From Amphirosellinia nigrospora (lineage: Eukaryota; Ascomycota; Sordariomycetes; Xylariales; Xylariaceae), in the NCBI GenBank assembly GCA_004123355.1, contig SCHM01000002.1, positions 3,348,001 to 3,412,000 on the forward strand: a stretch of 64,000 bases of DNA. Direction: 5' to 3'. This document shows, piece by piece, positions 1 to 13,204 of this stretch; positions within the stretch are counted from its first letter, which is position 1; each line of letters opens with the position of its first letter. The notes under the pieces are model-generated. The model was not told the DNA's origin and did not search any database. It saw only the letters and a program-made list of their open reading frames with translations. A program made the translations under genes and the position numbers.

Positions 1-324
1 TTCCAATGCATTGATCAATTGACAGGAGTGAAGTAGGGACCTAGGTACCACTACTTGTAATCAAATTAAGGATGTTCTAATCCTGTGGGCCGGTACCTGT
101 CCAATGGCCAATCACGCTGGCCCTGGATTCTACATTTGGCATTTCCTGATCTATCATGACAGACATGAATGACTGGCGACGGCTTTAGAAATGAAGCACT
201 GAGTGGCCTATATATATTTAACATGTTAAATTATCCGTAGTAACGGTATGCTCCATGACAAGAAACATCCTTCCCTGAATTTCCCCCGTATCGGTCGCCA
301 GCTCTATTCCCTAATATAGTTCTA
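1..324. other. Intergenic, left edge
   Basis: No coding signal was found. The stretch holds two GGTACC palindromes (about 46-51 and 93-98), a motif scattered through the intergenic DNA of this window. It lies downstream (3') of the minus-strand hydrolase relic. Confidence 0.5.
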
Positions 325-1257
325 TCACGACTTGCTTTCAACCGATCCAAGCTCCTTTAGCCCGGCCAATATCTCACACGCCTGTCTCCATGAGTTATCT
401 CCCTCGTAAAGTCGGCTTCTCAGGTAGGCCAGCGACATCCTCTGGACGAAACCAAGCATTTGTGGGCTCTCGTCCTGGGTTTCCGCCGCATCCCATCCGC
501 TTATGCCACCAAAGCCGTGGCGGCCTCCCTTCACCCGCAGCAAGTCCTTAGGACCCGAGCCGAGCGTGTACGCGTCCCAATGCCAATCGGCGCCACGCAC
601 GGTGAGATGTGGGCCGACGTCATCCTCGCCGCCGATGACGAGGGTGGGCGCATGCATCGTGCTGAAGTCGACGTCGTAGAAGGGAAGCAGCTTGCGTCCG
701 TTCTCCGACATGTCCGCGCCGCCATTCCCAGGCCGCCGAAGAGAATGCCAGCTTTGATGCGTTGGTCGAACGGGCCGAACACGGCCCCATCACGTGGGTC
801 TGTGTTTTTCGCGCCGAGAAGGAGACTCATCGTCAGAGTGCCAAAGGAATGGCCGACACCCGCAATCTTGCTTTTGTCGAGGCGCCCCTTCAGGCCGGGT
901 ACAGCTGTCTCGACGACATCATCGAGATGGTCCAGAATCTGGATCATGTCTTCCGGCCGTGACTTCCAATACATTTCGTCGCCATGCGGGGGACTCGGTA
1001 GATCCAACGTTCGAGAGGATAGATGGGTGGGCTGAATCACCACGAAGCCATGCTTGGCCCAAAATTCAGCGAGAGGGGCATAGCCCTCGAGGGACGATAG
1101 CCAGTCCATCGCCAATGGCAGGTGCTGTCACACGAAGTTGCAACTCGGTAGGACGGCCTGGGCTGGGTACGACAACGGGCGCGAAGGAAATAACGGGAGT
1201 GGAAGAATGGACTGGGAACTTGGCAGCGGCGCCGAGGAGAACGTGTTCGGTGGCCAT
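325..1257 (-). pseudogene. Chlorophyllase-like alpha/beta-hydrolase, broken
   Basis: This is an alpha/beta-hydrolase of the chlorophyllase / PAF-acetylhydrolase-like type. The frame starts at the ATG at 1257 with a typical N-terminal stretch (ends near LQLRVTAPAIGD). It resumes in another frame with EGYAPLAEFWAKHGFVVIQP, carries the nucleophile elbow GHSFG (about 843-857), then changes frame once more near 710. The last part supplies the acid-residue region (GGEDD, about 615-630) and the catalytic His (GGRHGFGG, about 505-525) and ends at 325. Between GDGL and LSSLEGYAPL about a dozen residues are missing, namely the strand and HG loop that form the oxyanion hole in relatives. The second frame change has the sense of one missing base, as elsewhere in this window, but the lost loop is a true gap. 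The product would be inactive as read. The family is fairly sure; the substrate is unknown. Confidence 0.7.
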
Positions 1258-2234
1258 CTTGACAGCGTGGTAGGCGTAGATTGAGTGATAGAATAACGAT
1301 GAGGGAATGGCGCCTTAGAGCATGATATGGGATATAAATGGATAATACTGAGAGGCCATGTAGTGCCCTTATATATTCGTGAAGACGTCCTTTGAGTCTC
1401 ATCTCAGTGCGCTTCGTCCTCATCATGGCGGCAACAAGGTCACAAGTAGTGGAGTCACGGACTTAAGCAGACGTGATATTTTCCGGTTCTTTAGAATTCT
1501 GCCTCACACCTTTGCGCGCAATACACGTATGCCGCCATGATACGGGCTGCGCTACCTCCATCACCTCCCAAGTTGAATACGCGTATCCGAAAAGCTTCCA
1601 GCACGTACCTTAAGTAGGTACGTAGTCTAAATACATACCTAGTATTCAAAGTCTACGGGGTAGGCCCACTTAGTTACTTAGCTCGGACTCTTGAACACAC
1701 TTGAATGCGCTAGTTATCGCCTAACTCCACCGGCTATCACGATGGCGGATGACTTAAGTATGCTAATACAATGATGATGCCAAGGAAAATAAAATCCATG
1801 TCACTCCTACGCGTGCGTGGAAAAAGACAATGAGGAATCGATGGTTCGGGGATTTCACATCGATGCAATTAGGATAGGGTTAGTTCGAAGGGATAGAGCT
1901 GTATTTGCAATATAGGCACTTATTACATAAGTCTCGAGTTATATCGTACCATCATTGCTTCCATCATGCCATTATGTATATGCGTTACCGCCGAGTAGAA
2001 CTCACGCTATTCATACTCTACGGGTATTCATGGTATATATATAAACCCACCTCCCTTTTCTCCTCCGTCATGTTGGAATCGGGGCTGTAATGATTCTCCC
2101 GTGCCCCCAAAATTTTCCATCAGGTCCTCCCAGGGCCATTCTGCAGTATGATGGCTGTACTGGTTATTTGCTGTAGGATCCAGTACTCCTAGAGGACCTA
2201 CTAGGTGGTTTGGGAAAAGCCAGTTTCCGTTAAA
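1258..2234. other. Intergenic, nothing recognised
   Basis: No coding signal was found. AT content rises toward 2000. A palindrome-like TACCTTAAGTAGGTACGTA lies near 1607-1625. The stretch is upstream of the hydrolase relic and downstream of the HMG gene. Confidence 0.5.
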
Positions 2235-3228
2235 CTAGTTATTATAGACGGCTTCATTCCCTTGGGCCATCGGCTCTGGCTGTTGGATCTGCTGTTCCAA
2301 CGGTGACTCGACTCTCTGTCGCTTCACCTGCTTCGTCCTTGACGCCATCTTTTGCTTTCCACGAGCGTTGCCATCCTTGTAGTAGTCCGGATAAGATTTT
2401 CTAAACTCTGCTAAAGGAGTATTCGCCAGCCCGTTCCATGGCCTCTTCTCGTCATCCGACATATTCTTCCACATATCCCTCGTGACGCCCGCTAGTGAAA
2501 AATAATAAAGAGCGATCAGCAAGCTTTACTGAAGTGCTGCTGAAGTCGTGGCATTTCACTTACATATCGTGGTTTCATGCATCATGGGGTTAGCACGGCG
2601 GAGATTCGGGGTTTGCGCCTTTCTGAATCGAATGTACACATTAGGCGGAGGCTTGACTCTATTATATTTAGACTGGAAATCATCCTCAACCCCGTTTTTG
2701 TCATCCTGGTGCATTTGTTGAGGGTGTCGCTGGGGTGACTGGTGTCTGAACCTGAGGTGCGCTGGATGATAGTGGTGGCTGCGGCCGTGGTTGGGGATCT
2801 TGTTGTGCTCCCCGACCGATCCGGGCCTTGCCGCCGCCATTTGCGTGGTTTTGGCGGCATCTATGGCTGCGTTGATCGAAGCAGTCGGAAAGTAGCGTTT
2901 AGTGTCCTCCGGAGAAATCGCTATGCCTTACTTTGGCGATCCTTGACCATAGCATCGATTTTGCCGAGCTTATTTCTAATAACCTCCATCTGCACGAGGC
3001 CCCGCACGTATTTGCCCTTTAACTCCGTGAGCCACTTCTGCCTTCATCTTCGCCGACAGATAAACTCCCTTGGCTGCCACCATTTGGAGGTAACTGGGCT
3101 ACCCCATGACTATCAGCAGGTTTGTAGCCCTCGCCGAGCTGGCCTTCTCCTTGCAGTAGTAGTTGTTGTTCACAACATAAATGATCATTGTTGGGATATT
3201 CGGAAGTCCTAGCATGAAACGCTATCAT
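2235..3228 (-). CDS. MAT-type HMG-box protein A
   Basis: This resembles the MAT1-2-1 class of sequence-specific HMG-box DNA-binding proteins. The first half of the box (VKPPPNVYIRFRKAQTPNL) is followed by a 72-bp intron (2492-2563; donor GTAAGT, acceptor CACTAG). The second half is GVTRDMWKNMSDDEKRPWNG and ends in a basic tail (KQVKRQR, a likely nuclear signal). The intron splits a serine codon after its first base (T^CG), the position conserved in ascomycete MAT HMG boxes. Upstream lies a long region with KYVRGLVQMEVIRNKLGKID and a Pro/Gln/His-rich linker. Reading it continuously needs two frame changes (near 3030 and 2930), each like one missing base. The true start is uncertain; the ATG at 3228 is the first plausible one. 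No APN2 or SLA2 lies nearby, so this is not an ordinary MAT locus. Confidence 0.6.
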
Positions 3229-3942
3229 ATACGTAGTTGGATTCGCGAGATACACTTCATTACAAAAAGACACTCTAGTATATAGTTAGGATAGCCCGCA
3301 AAGACAGTTTTAGACACATTCGCACAAAATTAAATCTACATCACCTACCTCTTATGCAGGATCCTTAACAATGATTTACGATTCCATTTTTATAGACTTT
3401 TGAGCAAACCTGTAGTTGAGATTTGTAGCTAATGTTTGAAATAGTTTCCAACTGCTTGTAAAGCAGCTTTTTAAATATGATTGTATATATAAATCGTAAA
3501 ACAACACGAAATTTGTTTTCGTGATGTTTGATTTTTAACTTTGTAACTTTGTTTGGGATATGGCAGGCCAAACTGGCAGTGAGAGCCAAGAACTTGGGTG
3601 GCAAGTTTCTTCGAAACTCTTTCTTACTTTCGTGGTTGATTGATACTAGGATACCACATCTTAACAAGGAGGCAAAGTAGTTCCGTATTTGCTCTGGTTA
3701 CTGTATTGAGAGCATACGTTACGGCCGGTGATGACACATGGTGGAAAAGTATAATATACACGCGCGCACACGTAGAGATGAGGAAAGGGCCCTCTATTTA
3801 GGATATGCGGGTTCTGATTTGAAGCCAATGGATGAGATTGCTCTGACATTAATGTATGTATCTATTGTCTCGTATCTATTTTGCGTGCCAATTATTCCGC
3901 CAGACATACACTGGCGAAAATCTATGGTGAAGTGAATTGATT
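3229..3942. other. AT-rich intergenic
   Basis: This is AT-rich DNA between two minus-strand genes. An open frame at 3365-3667 on the minus strand has no family pattern and an AT-driven composition, so it is not called. The 5' end of HMG gene A may extend into the right-hand side of this stretch. Confidence 0.4.
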
Positions 3943-4889
3943 CTACTGTGGGGTGTAGCCAGCAGTGATGCGGTCAAACGAGCGGTGGCCGGTTGCATTG
4001 TATCCATCCACATACGCTGTTCCGAAGGGTTCAACGAAAGTGTTGTAGGTAGCGTCCGGCTTGGTGGCAGCCATCCATGTAAAGGTATCGATGGCGCCCT
4101 TCTGGAAGCTCTCCTTGGGATACTCAGCAACAATGCTATCGAATTTGTCCGCAGGAACTTCCTCAGGCTGGAAGTTGACGCCATCAAAGCCAACACTAGT
4201 TGTAATCCACTTGCTATCAATATTCTTGTAAGGGTGGATGCCTACAGTGCCGTGGAGCGCGATGCCGTCAAAAATGCGCTCGAGGCGAGCCTCGGTCCAT
4301 ACGCAGGGAGTGTAGGACTTGTGTTCCTTGATGAATCTCACGGCGCCGAGAGCGCCGTCGACCTCGAAGCGATTCTCACTATTTGTCGAAAAGTCAGTAC
4401 GGCACACAGAGACTACTAAGCTAAAGAAACTCGTCTATTTGCCCCCCCAGTCCGGTCCAGGTCCACAAAATGCAGGATGTTTCGAGAAGAGGATAACGTA
4501 CTGAGTGACCCAGGGAGAATCGGGAGACACTAGAGTCGAGGATTAGCTACGGTAGGGCGATGGCGGGATCTAGCACTTTGAGCACATACTGTCCCACCCT
4601 AGATCGTGGAGGATCGTGCCCAGGGCATGGGCCTCTAGGTCAACCTGAGCCTTGAGAGTCTCGTTGGCGTTAATGGTAGCGGCACCCAGCAACCAGGTGC
4701 GCAGAGAGTGCCAGTACAAGAAATCGGGGAAATTCTTGATCAGGTCGTGAGCATCACGGACTATTTGCGTATCGACTACCTCAACACCGGCGATAGTGGT
4801 GGTGGGGAGGTGCTTGTGGCCTTGGGCTTGGGAGAGGCAAAGGTGGTGGCGCTGAGCGCAAGGACCGAAATGATGCCGTTGACCTTCAT
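3943..4889 (-). CDS. Secreted HD-domain protein, cyanamide hydratase-type
   Basis: This belongs to the fungal HD-domain cyanamide hydratase family, metal-dependent hydrolases or hydratases with a His/Asp metal site. The start at 4889 gives a signal peptide (MKVNGIISVLALSATTFAS). Conserved blocks follow: TIAGVEVVDT, then LYWHSLRTWLLGAATINAN with the first metal His, then LGTILHDLGWD with the HD pair, then after the intron NRFEVDGALGAV and ALHGTVGIHPYKN. The intron is 4413-4589 (177 bp, donor GTATGT, acceptor TAG). Exon 1 is 300 nt, but the phase needs one more base. The frame changes at about 4811-4823 (GGCCACAAGCACC), as if one base were missing. Apart from that the metal ligands are present and the length (about 256 aa) is normal. 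The substrate is not predictable; many family members do not act on cyanamide. Confidence 0.75.
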
Positions 4890-7800
4890 TTTGCGAAGTA
4901 ACCTGGTTGAGGAGAGATGATACAAGAACCGGGAGACGTTGAGAGGGACGAGGCCGAGAGATTTTCCAGAGTCATCAGGGCCACGGGAACTTGTAGTTCT
5001 TTATAGTCTGCTGCTCCCATCATCAGGCCATCATGGGCATTTACAATTGGAATGAACTGACGAGCATTAAGCAACCTCGGTTCTGCATCCGATCTACACG
5101 TTCCCCATGCTTCTTTCCTCCATGATTTCAGATAATTGCTGATCTTATGCTTGCTTGATGATATGGAATTTTCGGAATGCGCGGGGTTAGGCTCTCGTCA
5201 GTTGTGTCTTCGGTTGGGTTGATTGCATCTTGGCAACAAATGACTAAGCGCACCAAGCTAGCCAATACAGCTTCAGTCTTTGAACTATTATGATCCTGGG
5301 AGATCTTGGATCAAAATTTCACCAAATTAACCCATTCTAAGATTGTTAGCTTTGTGGAGTGTCGCAACGGCAGGGCCCGAGATCGTGACAAGCTTTAGAT
5401 ACTTCGCTAGTGAGGAGAGCACCTATCACGTTTAACAAGCACATATACGGTGTTTTTTTTACCATTTTTAATAAAAAAAGACTTCAAGGCGCCGGTGTAT
5501 TTGGTGTGAACCGTGGTTTCGACGGTGATTCGGGAAGCTATTCATCGACCACTATCTGATAATAGGGGCGACTTGAAAGAATTACTAACACAATACGATT
5601 CACACGGAAGGTGTGGCATGACACCGGAAAGCCTCTTGGCTTGCATGCCATTTGAAATGTCGATGCGCTTGGCACCGCTAATACCAGTGCGGCGGTGAGA
5701 TGTGCTCACTTCTTTCCTCATTTGCGGAAGTTGTATGGTACCTCTTTTATTAGGACACTACCTCCTTAGTAGGTAAGCATCTTCAATGCTAAATGACACT
5801 ACAGTGCCTGTATATTTTCATTCGTGGGCCGTCGTATGTCTGGATAGCACACGTAGTTGAGTTGCTGGCTCATGCGATGGTTTGTCGGGGCGGCTCAGGT
5901 CTCGCGGGCCCGCAATTCGCGGCTAGGTTAGGCCAGTCTTATTTACGGTGCGGCTGAATTAGCAAAGCTGGAAATTGGAATACATTCGTATAGCGACAAA
6001 TCAAGCCGAAAGCGCTGGCCTCCACCACGCGATACAATCTCATGGGTGCCATTTGAGTTCAGAGGCAGCACCCTTCCTCGGCACATTACCGTGCGTACAT
6101 ACATACACGCATTCATGAATGAGCATGGCTATAGCAGTGTAGACGCGTCGTATCGTGGAGAGGCCGTACGCCACCAGGGGAGAACTAGCCGCGACCGTTT
6201 TCCTGGGTCTCACCTAATGGCTACATGATATGCAGGATTGCCGGCACATGCCGCACGCCTCTCGTGCGGGTGCATGGGTAGTGCATGGAGTAGTCTCGGC
6301 AGATGTCTTGGTATTGCACTATATTACTGCACTTACGTCAAGTTCACTACTGCTGCTTATCAAATATTGGCAGCCTGAAGATGATTTGGAAACAAGCTGG
6401 CTTGCCAAGTAGCCGATCGCAGATGACAACCAGATTTCGAAAATTGGTTCCTGGCTATTTGGAGTCATTTGATTCACCAACATCGCGTCACGAATTTCGA
6501 GTTGTGATCAGCCCAGGTCCAAGCTCCCACCGAACTCAATAGGTCAAAACGTTTACGCCCCCTACCCCAGATGGCGATGTAACCGAGATGTTATGTATCA
6601 AGGTACTTTAGTGTATTACTCGCATAAGAGGGCAAGATTTGACTACACAGAGATTATTTATCAGAAGCAGCCAATAAAGTATCAACTACTGGGCAGTGAT
6701 ATGTTGGGCGGTGTTCCATTCGTATGATAAGATCATGGTTTAATGTACTATAGTACAGAGTAAGCGTGTCGTGCTCAAAGTGTTCACACTTGTATCACTG
6801 TTTGACTGGACCCGAACCTTGACGATGAACAATCGAATCCATACAGAGCCAAGGGCTCCTAACCCCTCGATGATACCCTTTCAAGCCCCAGCATAAGGAT
6901 TTGATGTCTTCAGGCCGTTTCCATATAGTGTTAGATATCAGACAGTGGGCAAACTATCACTCTGGACAAACTATGAATAGGCTTCCCGGGAGGCACGAAA
7001 TTCTAGCAAGAAAGCTTCATCTTTGCAATGTCCCGTCAACAGAAAACCCAAAGGGGCAGAGAAATAAAAATCGAATCCCAATAAACACGATACATTTTTA
7101 CGCGTCTGTTTTACATAGCTCGCACTCCAAAACCGCCGTAGTCTCTAGTTGATGATGTCGTGGCCATCCCAGGATATTGGGTTCTTGACCATTTTCTAGA
7201 TATGTTAATGCGCGCATCTAGCTTCTGAAGAGAAATGTTGAAACCAAAAGATTTGGTGGGAGACTTTTAGTAAAATAAATGAGAAAAGCGCCTTTACTAA
7301 ATGTTTAAGGCGCATGTCATCCCATCGCAGATTGCTAGAACAAAAACATATTCACTGTTTACATGATCAATAGTCATTACACTTTTATCATAATTCATTC
7401 CAATTGGCATCGACAGCTAGCGAAAAAGAGTACAAAATCAATAAGGGCAACTCAAGAGATGTTCCCCCGGAAAATATAAGGTTCTTTTACCGGTATCGAT
7501 AACATGAGAGTGATATAATACAGTGCCCAATATGATTCTTAACCACCAAGGTTTTGGGTTTCGGAACCCACAACATATAAAATAATAGAAGCAAGTTCGA
7601 ACTCAGATGCTTTAAATGTGAGTGTGATATAGGATGAATATATAATATAACCTATGCAATGTATGGGTACGAGCTGTGTGAGAAAAAGACGTCTATGACG
7701 TATTTTCGGAATGTAGGCGTAGTGGTACTCATACAATAGCGACGGGATAGTTTTTATGGTTTTATGGTTATTGATATGCCATTTTATTGACCACGGGCTT

Positions 7801-9499
7801 TATGTCCATGGAACTCTGGTCTCCTTATCTACCTAGCCACGTAGGAGATCCCTAGTCTATATCCGAATTGCCTGTGCTCCACACGCGGATGGGACTGAGG
7901 CCATACATATCTCATCGCTAGCAAAGGACGTGAAAGTGGTTGGAAATAATGTCCGGATGTTATTGATGTCACTTGCTGCTGGCGGGGTTGTGAAGTGAGT
8001 TATGTCCTGCCTGTGCTGTTCATTCAAACAAACTCTAAAAGATGTCTTGGAAAAGCTATGAGGCCTTCGTAACCGCTCCAACAATGCTTAAGTTCCGCAG
8101 AAAGGAATTGATCATACAATTTGAAAGGCCAGAAGGATCTGAACCAAGCGCGTGGTAAGCAGTTATAGCGGTTAGTGTCTCTATGATTCATCTACTGATG
8201 AAAACAAAAGTTCAGCTCTACTATTCTCTTTGGTAACTACGACGTTGGTGAGGGTCAATGTGACCTACTAAGCTGGCCTTCGGCGCATATAGTTTTGGGG
8301 GGATTCCTTTTCAGATGTTGTGTCTTTGTTATGAAGGGTACTACATATATGATGACAACTAGGAAAGCTAATTTGGTGGAATTGTACTCTTGGGGGCGAT
8401 GAATGTAATAATCGCCGATATTTTTTCTGTCTTACACACATGTGGCGCTAAACGATCTGTCAGTCAAATTTGAATAAAGAACGTGTTAGGAACCTCTTAC
8501 CAATACTTAAGGTAGCCTCAACGCTTGTCTCGTGGAAGGCTCTGGATGTATGCAGAATACCCTTTGTTTTACAGTTTCGGAGGTACCTTGTGATCAAACG
8601 AGCTGGGGCTGAGGTTGACCATGAGTGCCTCACTTTTGAAGTTGTTGGCCCTAGTACTTTGTGTTTCACATATCGAGCCGATTGGCACGCAAGATGTTAG
8701 GCCATATGATGATCTAGGTTTTGGGAAACAATTGGTCACCATGATGGGCTGGCGGAGGAAAGAATGAACATTCAGTGTTAATGAAGTCTAAGCGCTGGGA
8801 GCGGTCGCGACGAGGGTTGTCACTGTGGGTCAGCTGCGCCATCAGTGTGGTCAACCAATGACACGCCGCAAGTCTGACTATGCCATGCTGCAAGTTAAGT
8901 TGTTGGTTGATGGTGCTACAATTGCTGCAGGAGTTCAGCCATAAAACACCTTGTTGGTAAGCTTCGCATGCATTTTCAAACGGAGCAGTTGTCTGGCTTC
9001 TAGGTTGCTTCCCATGTTTGATCCAGCGCTAAGTTTTGTTGTCTTGATGGCATAGTACACTCGTTATAGAGAGACTTATCATGATTTAGCTTGTACTATC
9101 TTACTATAATTAGGAGGACTATAGTGTGGTGGGATGGGCGGATTGTCAGGGTGTCTGTCGTCAAACGTCCCGGGCTGGCCCGGCCAAAGACTGCTGAGAC
9201 AATTGCTGCCTGGAAATACAACTATTTACCAAATGAAGCGACCATGTGCTACTCAATTCTAAGCTGCTCTTGATGGCTTGACAGTTCAGCAAGACACTTT
9301 TGGGGTATTTATATGAAGTGATGCGACACTGTTTGGGTTTGCATGACATATCATCATAGTAAACAACCTGGATTCTCTATTTGTTTTGTTTTCTCCCTTT
9401 GCTACAGGTTTGCATCTGAAGGCAATAGTCGCCTTATTTGATCCCGTTGCACAATGGTCAGAGTAAAGGTGAGAGTATTCAACCACCCTTCCTGTTGGT
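4890..9499. other. 4.6-kb gene-poor stretch
   Basis: No family pattern or credible exon was found on either strand. All open frames are short (under 85 codons), lack spliced continuations and look like chance. Local base composition swings between AT-rich and mixed. This may be decayed repeat DNA, but I see no terminal repeats, reverse transcriptase or transposase motifs. Confidence 0.4.
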
Positions 9500-12400
9500 T
9501 ATTCTAACGTGTTTAGTAGCCATCTTCTCGCTCTGTTAACCGACCAGATCGGGGGAGTAGGCAAAGCTCTCGGAATAGTACTGACGGCTACTTCACTCCA
9601 CTTTCTTCGGCGTCTGGGTCCGTTATCGAACGCTGTACGGTTCCTCGTACCCAGTTCAACTTCAGCTTCTCGCCTGATACTGCTCTGGCGACCGAAAGGC
9701 CTTCACCTAGTAAAGCAACATACAACATATCGGCCACGTCAACTTCTACTTCTCTATCCCGTCGCTACCCCTCACTCCATCTGATTCGACTTCTGGTCAT
9801 GATTCCAGCCCTGAAAATGCCGATGGAGGCCGAGATGTTACTAGTGCTTTAGATGCCCAACTCAAAGAGTTGCGTTTCTCATCCACAGATCAGTATAGAT
9901 ATGACTAGTGTGGCAGATGCTATACAAGCAGTAGTAGCAGGAAGAGACAGCCGTTCTAGTCCTCTGGATCCAACGTCGTCGCCACCACCACAGGACTAGG
10001 CCCTCATCGAAGATTCTCAAGACCGCGAGATCGGTTTGAAAAACATGACATCAAGGAAGCCCCGCCACATGATCGTTTTAACCTTCCAGCAGTTCAAAAT
10101 GCCCTGCGAACTACGACGGATTTGATGAATGAATGGCCGATGTGCTAAAGCAGTGTGGTGCATAATGAACCTGACTCAGTCATGAAACGGCTTCACCGCC
10201 AAGCAAAGAACCTAGCCGAATTCAAGTGTCTATCTACACGAATTGTTGCTTGTCGGGGACTCGGGCGCCGGTGAGATCTTTATTACTTATAATAGGTTGG
10301 TGACATGTTGACTCCCTGTTCATAGGAAAAAGCAGCCTGCTTAATTCCCTACTTGATTATCGGGATCTGCAAATCGGTGAGTTGCTTATGTGAACGTGTG
10401 GGTTATAACTTATTAATAAACCATAGAGCAACAGCGGAGCGGCTTGTACGTGCGTAGTTACGGAATTTCACTATCATGAGGACGAAAAATTGGCCATTAT
10501 AGTGGAAAGATTCTCTGAAACTGAACTTGTATTTCAACCGAAGTCTCTTCGAGACACCGACATTTTCACTTGAAAAGAGACTCACTGGAGCCACACGAGT
10601 TTGCTGACTCTGAAAGCGAGCCAAGCTGGCTAGCGACACTTTTCAAGCTCTATCCGTGGTCTCTTTGTCGAAAGACACAAATGATTGAGAATACAGAATC
10701 GAAAGCTCTATCAACGCTGAGGTCATGGGGCAGTGTTTGATCAGTCCATGATCCGCGCGAATACACCGGGTTGAGCCCTACCCGATGCTCTATTTTGTTG
10801 ACAGAACTTACTTCAGACCTGCCATCATCTGCTACCACTATCTGGCGTGGATTAAGAAGATTAAGAACAAGATTCTAATCGTTCTGACACACGGCAATTG
10901 ACGTTATAGGGTCTATTTGAATGCACATATCCTGAGCAAAGGGCTCATCTTAGTTGACCTACCAGGTATATCCCTCACTAATATGCCATCACATTGTTCA
11001 CACTGACGCAGCTACCGCTAGTTTGCGTGATATGAATTTCGCACGTCGGAATATAACTGAACGGTATTTACTCAAATGCGATGAAATATTTGCCGTGGCT
11101 ATCGAAGGCCGAGCCACAACAGATGAGGGCGTCCAAACCGTTATCGAATTGGCGAAGAAAGCGAGATTGTCAAACGTTGGAATTATTTGCACCAGGTCTG
11201 ATGTAAGTATTCTTAAGCATACAAACACCATCAATTACTTATGTATGTACAGGAAATTAAACCCACAGAAGCTCTGAGGGACTGGAAAGGGAGAAAACTT
11301 TCCGAGGAAATTCAACGAAGGATCGAAGTTATTAATCAGAATGATTCCGAGGTCAAATGCTTGGATGAGGAAATATCAACCTTCGACGAAATTGAAGAGG
11401 ATGACCTGTCAAACGAGGAGAAGGATGAACGCAATCTATTACAACGTAAACTCAGATTGATAAGGTATATGTCACCCTCAAAATAGCGTGTGAAGTTCAC
11501 TCTAATCACCTCACTATAGAAACCGACGGAATGAAAACAAATTTGAGTAAGCCGACAGGAATCTTCAGTACAGAACTCACTAATAGAAATAGTCTACAAA
11601 AGCTTCTGGTCACAACTCGCAATCAAGCCGTCGAAAAGAAACTCGTCCGGCTTTATAGACACGAGGTTTCAGAAGGCTTGCTCAAAGTGTTCTGCGCCAG
11701 TAATACAATATACTGGGACCACCGCGACGCATCTAGAGACAAATCAATGCCTTACTTAAGGCTCAGTGGGATTATATCAATCCGTGAGCATTGCTTAACG
11801 ATGGTTTCGGAGAGTCAGTACGTGGCGGTGACGAATTACATGCGAAACGATATCCGAGTCCTTCTTGGAGAATTGGATCTCTGGGTGCGGTCAGGGCAGG
11901 GATCTTTGAGTGCGGAAAAGAAAGAAAAGATCCGGGGTGCTCTAGACGTTGTAGAGAGGAGACTGTACCTGGTTTGGAACCCCGAGTAATTTATCGGACC
12001 AACGATGCAATCTAATATTTGTTTAGGGGCTATGCGGACGTACATCAGCACTAAATTGTGTAGGGAATTTGTATAAGAATGAATTTAAGACGAAGATATA
12101 CCAACTACAGGGTATGTATCACCTCTTCGCCATGTTAAGCTGGTCTAAACAGGCCTAGGGAGGAACATAGATATATGGAATGCAACCGCGAAAAGTGCGA
12201 GCGCCGACTGGAGCTGTGTAGGTAAGAGCGCTACTGGACTCTAGAGACTGTTCATCTAACTATGCTCACATAGTGGCATCATCGTAAGTCGTCCATCAAA
12301 ATACTCTGAAAGTTTCCTGACGAGTCAAGAAACGTACTCTGCGTTTTGCCGCAATTACGGCACCCACCACACTGCGGCTGTCGGTCCACGGAATTGGAAT

Positions 12401-13204
12401 CAGGAGATAATCGAAAAAATGGCACAAGACATGAGCGGTCCTTGGAATGAAGTGGAAATGAACTTGGACAAACAGGGCGAAGATATCGTTGAGTCGATTG
12501 AGGACCTCTTTGGCTGGGTAAGCCAATTTCTAGGTAAGTTGGGACACACCCTTGGAGAAACGTCCTAGCTGATCAATCTGTAGATACTGAATTGGCCGAG
12601 TCCCCTGACACGGTGTTTTCCCTCGCATCCACACTTCTGCCCATGAAATCTGTTCTAGAAGCGGACATTGAAGAGATTTTGAAAGATCTCCGAGATGATC
12701 TTCGGTGAGCAAAGTTGTGTTTTAATTTGAACGATTGGCTAACAACCTTTCCTAGAACGCTTCGAACAGACGCTATGTCGAGTATTCGTACGTCTTTCGT
12801 CGGTAAAGCCATGGAAAATGCCTACACAAATGCAAGGTTGGAGAGTGGTAAGCTTAGTATACTTGCCATGGCTATTATGTGTATCCTGCTCACCATTAGT
12901 AGGTCAAGGTAGCGATGCCCGTAGGAAGACTATCATAAACGCTACAGTCAAGCAGAGCGAACTTTTTGCAGATTTATTGAAAGACTTCAAAAGCTTCAAC
13001 GGCCACGCAGACAACGCGCAGGAGCGCTTCCGAGGGATCGTCGGCTCCCATTTTGATGCTCTCAAAGATACGCTTCAAATTGTTCGGAGTGATAATGTTG
13101 CTCTGGAGAGCGAAAGGGATCCCCAATTTCGTCGACGGGTTGAATCCAGATTGGAAACCACAAGAAAGGAGATGGAGAAAGTAGAAAGCACTCTAACGAC
13201 TTGA
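9500..13204 (+). pseudogene. Dynamin-like nuclear GTPase (SLIP-GC-like), decayed
   Basis: This is a large P-loop GTPase of the fungal nuclear-GTPase / dynamin-like group (tail of DUF7605 type). The P-loop is split by an intron: VGDSGAG / KSSLLNSLLDY, with intron 10271-10325. A switch-I-like block (SNSGAACTCVVTEF) follows, then G3 ILVDLPG (about 10950), G4 ICTRSD (about 11185-11205), then long helical tail segments: KVFCASNTIYWDHRD (11690), NYMRNDIRVLLGELDLWVRS, FRGIVGSHFDALKDTLQIV. It ends at 13204. Several short introns fit well (10967-11020, 11203-11252, about 11466-11519). The N-terminal third and the part around 10580-10900 change frame repeatedly and meet stops, more than a few single-base errors would explain. 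The C-terminal half is well preserved. The start is approximate. It is either a degenerating gene or one badly misread. Confidence 0.65.

Noticed and set aside
2742-3212. 156-codon plus-strand frame opposite HMG gene A
   Set aside because: It is a shadow of the minus-strand coding sequence, which carries the HMG box and a proper intron.
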